Source of the DNA: Pandoraea fibrosis
GTDB lineage: Bacteria; Pseudomonadota; Gammaproteobacteria; Burkholderiales; Burkholderiaceae
Direction of reading: 5' to 3'
DNA length: 64,000 bases
NCBI RefSeq assembly: GCF_000807775.2
Contig: NZ_CP047385.1
Span: 806,001 to 870,000, forward strand
The notes beneath the pieces were generated by a model. The model saw only the letters and a list, made by a program, of their open reading frames with translations, had not been told where the DNA came from and did not search any database. A program made the translations under genes and the position numbers. Of this stretch, positions 62,087-64,000 are shown in pieces; the stretch's first letter is position 1, and each line of letters starts with the position of its first letter.

Positions 62087-62983
62087 ATGGACCGACTTGA
62101 GCAATACCGAATCTTCGTCAAGGTAGCCGAGCTGGGCAGCTTCATAAAGACAGCCCAACTTCTGGAGATTCCGCGCGCTTCAATCTCGGCCGGTGTGCAG
62201 CAATTGGAAACTGCGCTGGGGGCAAGGCTACTGCATCGGACCACGCGAAGCGTTTCGGTGACGCCGGACGGCGCTCAAGTGTTGGAGCGCGTGCGCAAAC
62301 TGTTGGCGGATGCCGACGATATCGAGCAACTCTTCCACTCTCGTTCGCTACAGGTGTCCGGGCGCCTGAACATCGATGCGCCAAGCCGCATCGCCAGACG
62401 TCTGATTGCCCCTGCTCTCCCAAGCCTTCTACGCACCTATCCCCGTTTACAGGTCGGACTCGGTTCAAGCGACCGAACCATCGATTTGATACAGGAAGGC
62501 GTCGATTGTGCGGTACGGGTGGGAGCATCGCGCGACAGCAGCCTGGTAGTCAGGCCGTTGGGCCATATCGCCATGATCAACTGTGGCAGTCCTGACTACT
62601 TGCGAGAATACGGCATGCCGCTCAGTCCTGAAGATCTTCGACAGGGACATTGGTGCGTGGGCTACTCGCCAGCGGCGGCAGGGACTGAAGCCCCGTGGGA
62701 GGTTGCGGGACAATCGCTGGCGCTACAACTCCCTAGCCAGGTTATCGCCAACAACGTCGAGGGCTACATTGCATGCTGCGTCGCAGGTCTCGGCTTAATC
62801 CAGATTCCTCGTTTCGACGTTCAGCACCTGATCGATGCTGGCAGCCTCATCGAAGTCATGCCACAGTTCCCGGCGGCGTCCATGCCCATTTCTCTGGTCT
62901 ATCCGCATCGGAGACAGCGGTCGAATCGATTAATCGCGTTTATCGAATGGTTCGAATCGCTGATGAAGCAGCACCTTGAATAG
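62087..62983 (+). CDS. LysR-family transcriptional regulator
   Basis: 298 residues. The winged helix-turn-helix is GSFIKTAQLLEIPRASISAG, then VQQLETALGARLLHRTTRSV, typical of the CrgA/AaeR-like subgroup; the effector domain has LNIDAPSRIARRLIAPALPS and DLIQEGVDCAVRVG. A GGAAAGAAAG stretch precedes the ATG. The likely target is not in this window: the neighbours are a regulator and a convergent GGDEF gene. The ligand is unknown. Confidence 0.87.
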   Translation: MDRLEQYRIFVKVAELGSFIKTAQLLEIPRASISAGVQQLETALGARLLHRTTRSVSVTPDGAQVLERVRKLLADADDIEQLFHSRSLQVSGRLNIDAPSRIARRLIAPALPSLLRTYPRLQVGLGSSDRTIDLIQEGVDCAVRVGASRDSSLVVRPLGHIAMINCGSPDYLREYGMPLSPEDLRQGHWCVGYSPAAAGTEAPWEVAGQSLALQLPSQVIANNVEGYIACCVAGLGLIQIPRFDVQHLIDAGSLIEVMPQFPAASMPISLVYPHRRQRSNRLIAFIEWFESLMKQHLE

Positions 62984-63014
62984 CCGGCTCCACACGCGAT
63001 GACGCCCGCTCCAT

Positions 63015-63956
63015 TCATTGCGGACCCGTATCGCCCAAATCGCGGCTCGATTCCCGCCATACCACGCGATTGCGTCCTTCCTTCTTCGCACGATACAAAT
63101 GATCGTCTGCCGCCTTCAACAGGGCGGCAGCGGATTCGTCCGTGCCGGGTTGCAGCGTCGCCCCACCCAGGCTCACCGTGACCTGACCGGCGTGCGCAGC
63201 ATCGGACCATAGCAGCGGCAGCCGAGAGGTTGCCTCGCGCAGACGTTCGGCGAACCGCGCAGCACCTTCGGCCTCGGTGCCCGGCATCAGCACCACGAAC
63301 TCCTCTCCGCCATAGCGGGCTACCAGGTCCGTCGAGCGCACCATTTCGCGGGTCAGTATCGAGGCGACGCCCTGCAGCACCCGATCCCCCATTGCATGGC
63401 CTGCGCGATCATTGAATTCCTTGAAAAAATCGATGTCGAGAATCGCCACCGAAAGCGGGCGTCCTTCTCGCGCGGCGTGTGCCCATTCGGTCGCGTAACG
63501 GTCGTCGAAATAGCGCCGGTTCGCAATCTCGGTCAGCCCGTCGACGTTGGCCATCGTCTCGAGCATCCGACGCTGCCGGGCGAGTTGCAGGTGCAGGCGC
63601 ACGCGTGCGCGCACCACAGCGAGATTGAACGGCTTTGTGATGTAGTCGGAGGCACCTAGGGTCAGTCCGTTCTCTTCGTCTTCCGGCGTATCGAGGCCGG
63701 TAATGAAGACAACGGCAATCGCCGCCGTGTGTGGATCGCTCTTGAGCCGGCGCAATACGTCATACCCCGTTACCTCGGGCATCACGACGTCGAGCAGAAT
63801 CAGGTCCGGACGATGTTGTGCGGCAAGCGTCAGCGCCTGTTCGCCGTTTTTGGCGAGAATGACGGTGCAATCGGACTTCAGCAAATCCGTCAGTACCTGA
63901 CGGTTGATCGCCGCATCGTCCACCACCAGCACTTTTTGCATTTCAGTCTTGCTCAA
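63015..63956 (-). CDS. Response regulator diguanylate cyclase (REC-GGDEF)
   Basis: 313 residues. The receiver domain (about 8-122) has the acidic pocket VLVVDDAAINRQ, the phospho-acceptor Asp in DLILLDVVMPEVTGYD and the Lys in ASDYITKPFN. The GGDEF domain has the active motif GGEEF in LVARYGGEEFVVLMPG, and an I-site RSTD five residues before it, so product inhibition is expected. It should make c-di-GMP in response to a histidine kinase, which is not visible here. The degenerate EAL protein at 2269 might read such a signal, but no link is shown. Confidence 0.92.
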   Translation of the reverse strand: MSKTEMQKVLVVDDAAINRQVLTDLLKSDCTVILAKNGEQALTLAAQHRPDLILLDVVMPEVTGYDVLRRLKSDPHTAAIAVVFITGLDTPEDEENGLTLGASDYITKPFNLAVVRARVRLHLQLARQRRMLETMANVDGLTEIANRRYFDDRYATEWAHAAREGRPLSVAILDIDFFKEFNDRAGHAMGDRVLQGVASILTREMVRSTDLVARYGGEEFVVLMPGTEAEGAARFAERLREATSRLPLLWSDAAHAGQVTVSLGGATLQPGTDESAAALLKAADDHLYRAKKEGRNRVVWRESSRDLGDTGPQ

Positions 63957-64000
63957 CAGACACCCCCCATTGAATTCCTGCCGCGACAGCTAGCGCTTCC

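Noticed and set aside
1..64000. CRISPR arrays, tRNA genes, integrases or intact insertion sequences
   Set aside because: No regularly spaced repeats, cloverleaf-like sequence or transposase/integrase motifs were found by reading; a covariance-model or profile search could still reveal something small.

Overview
The window is high-GC bacterial DNA, densely packed with single-domain metabolic genes, LysR/IclR/AraC regulators and major-facilitator transporters. Gene content and codon use point to a Burkholderiales betaproteobacterium, probably Burkholderiaceae and perhaps a Pandoraea-like genome; this assignment is inference from gene style, not from a marker gene. I saw no rRNA, tRNA, CRISPR array, phage or intact insertion sequence.

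Layout. Positions 1-5063 hold a MHS-type transporter (cut by the window edge) with a divergent LysR regulator, a degenerate EAL-domain protein and an MFS transporter. Positions 5359-30476 form a C2-sulfonate island. An isethionate branch (MFS importer, GMC-type dehydrogenase, divergent IclR regulator) and a taurine branch (TauXY-type dehydrogenase, TauABC importer, MocR-type TauR) both deliver sulfoacetaldehyde. Xsc cleaves it to sulfite and acetyl phosphate, Pta makes acetyl-CoA, and a TauE/SafE permease can export sulfite. Embedded in the island are a second IclR regulator, a CobS/CobT-like AAA+ and VWA pair, a DUF3311/sodium-solute-symporter/amidohydrolase/CobW operon, and an amino-acid permease. 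A 15-bp pseudo-palindrome recurs at the iseJ-iseR, cobS and xsc promoters and may tie these units into one regulon.

Positions 30527-40045 are ordinary accessory metabolism: a GST, a class A beta-lactamase-like protein with a divergent AraC regulator, a methyltransferase, LysR/mmsA, and an exported MORN-repeat protein. Positions 40409-47642 are an RpiR-controlled catabolic operon: diaminopropionate ammonia-lyase, L- and D-type N-carbamoyl amino-acid hydrolases, an ACS-family transporter and an M20 deacetylase.

Positions 48406-52444 hold a MetR-type regulator with MetR-like boxes, a truncated queH reading frame overlapping a DUF1852 gene, a folate-independent core methionine synthase (MesD type) and a flavin reductase. 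Base composition around the DUF1852 gene is clearly lower in GC. Positions 52534-56466 encode an outer-membrane barrel and two exported DUF1254/DUF1214 proteins, preceded by an AT-rich gap. An ArsR/MFS pair separated by a 49-bp dyad follows, then LysE, decayed VOC and LysR fragments, a rhodanese with a divergent FtrA-type regulator, a LysR regulator and a GGDEF response regulator.
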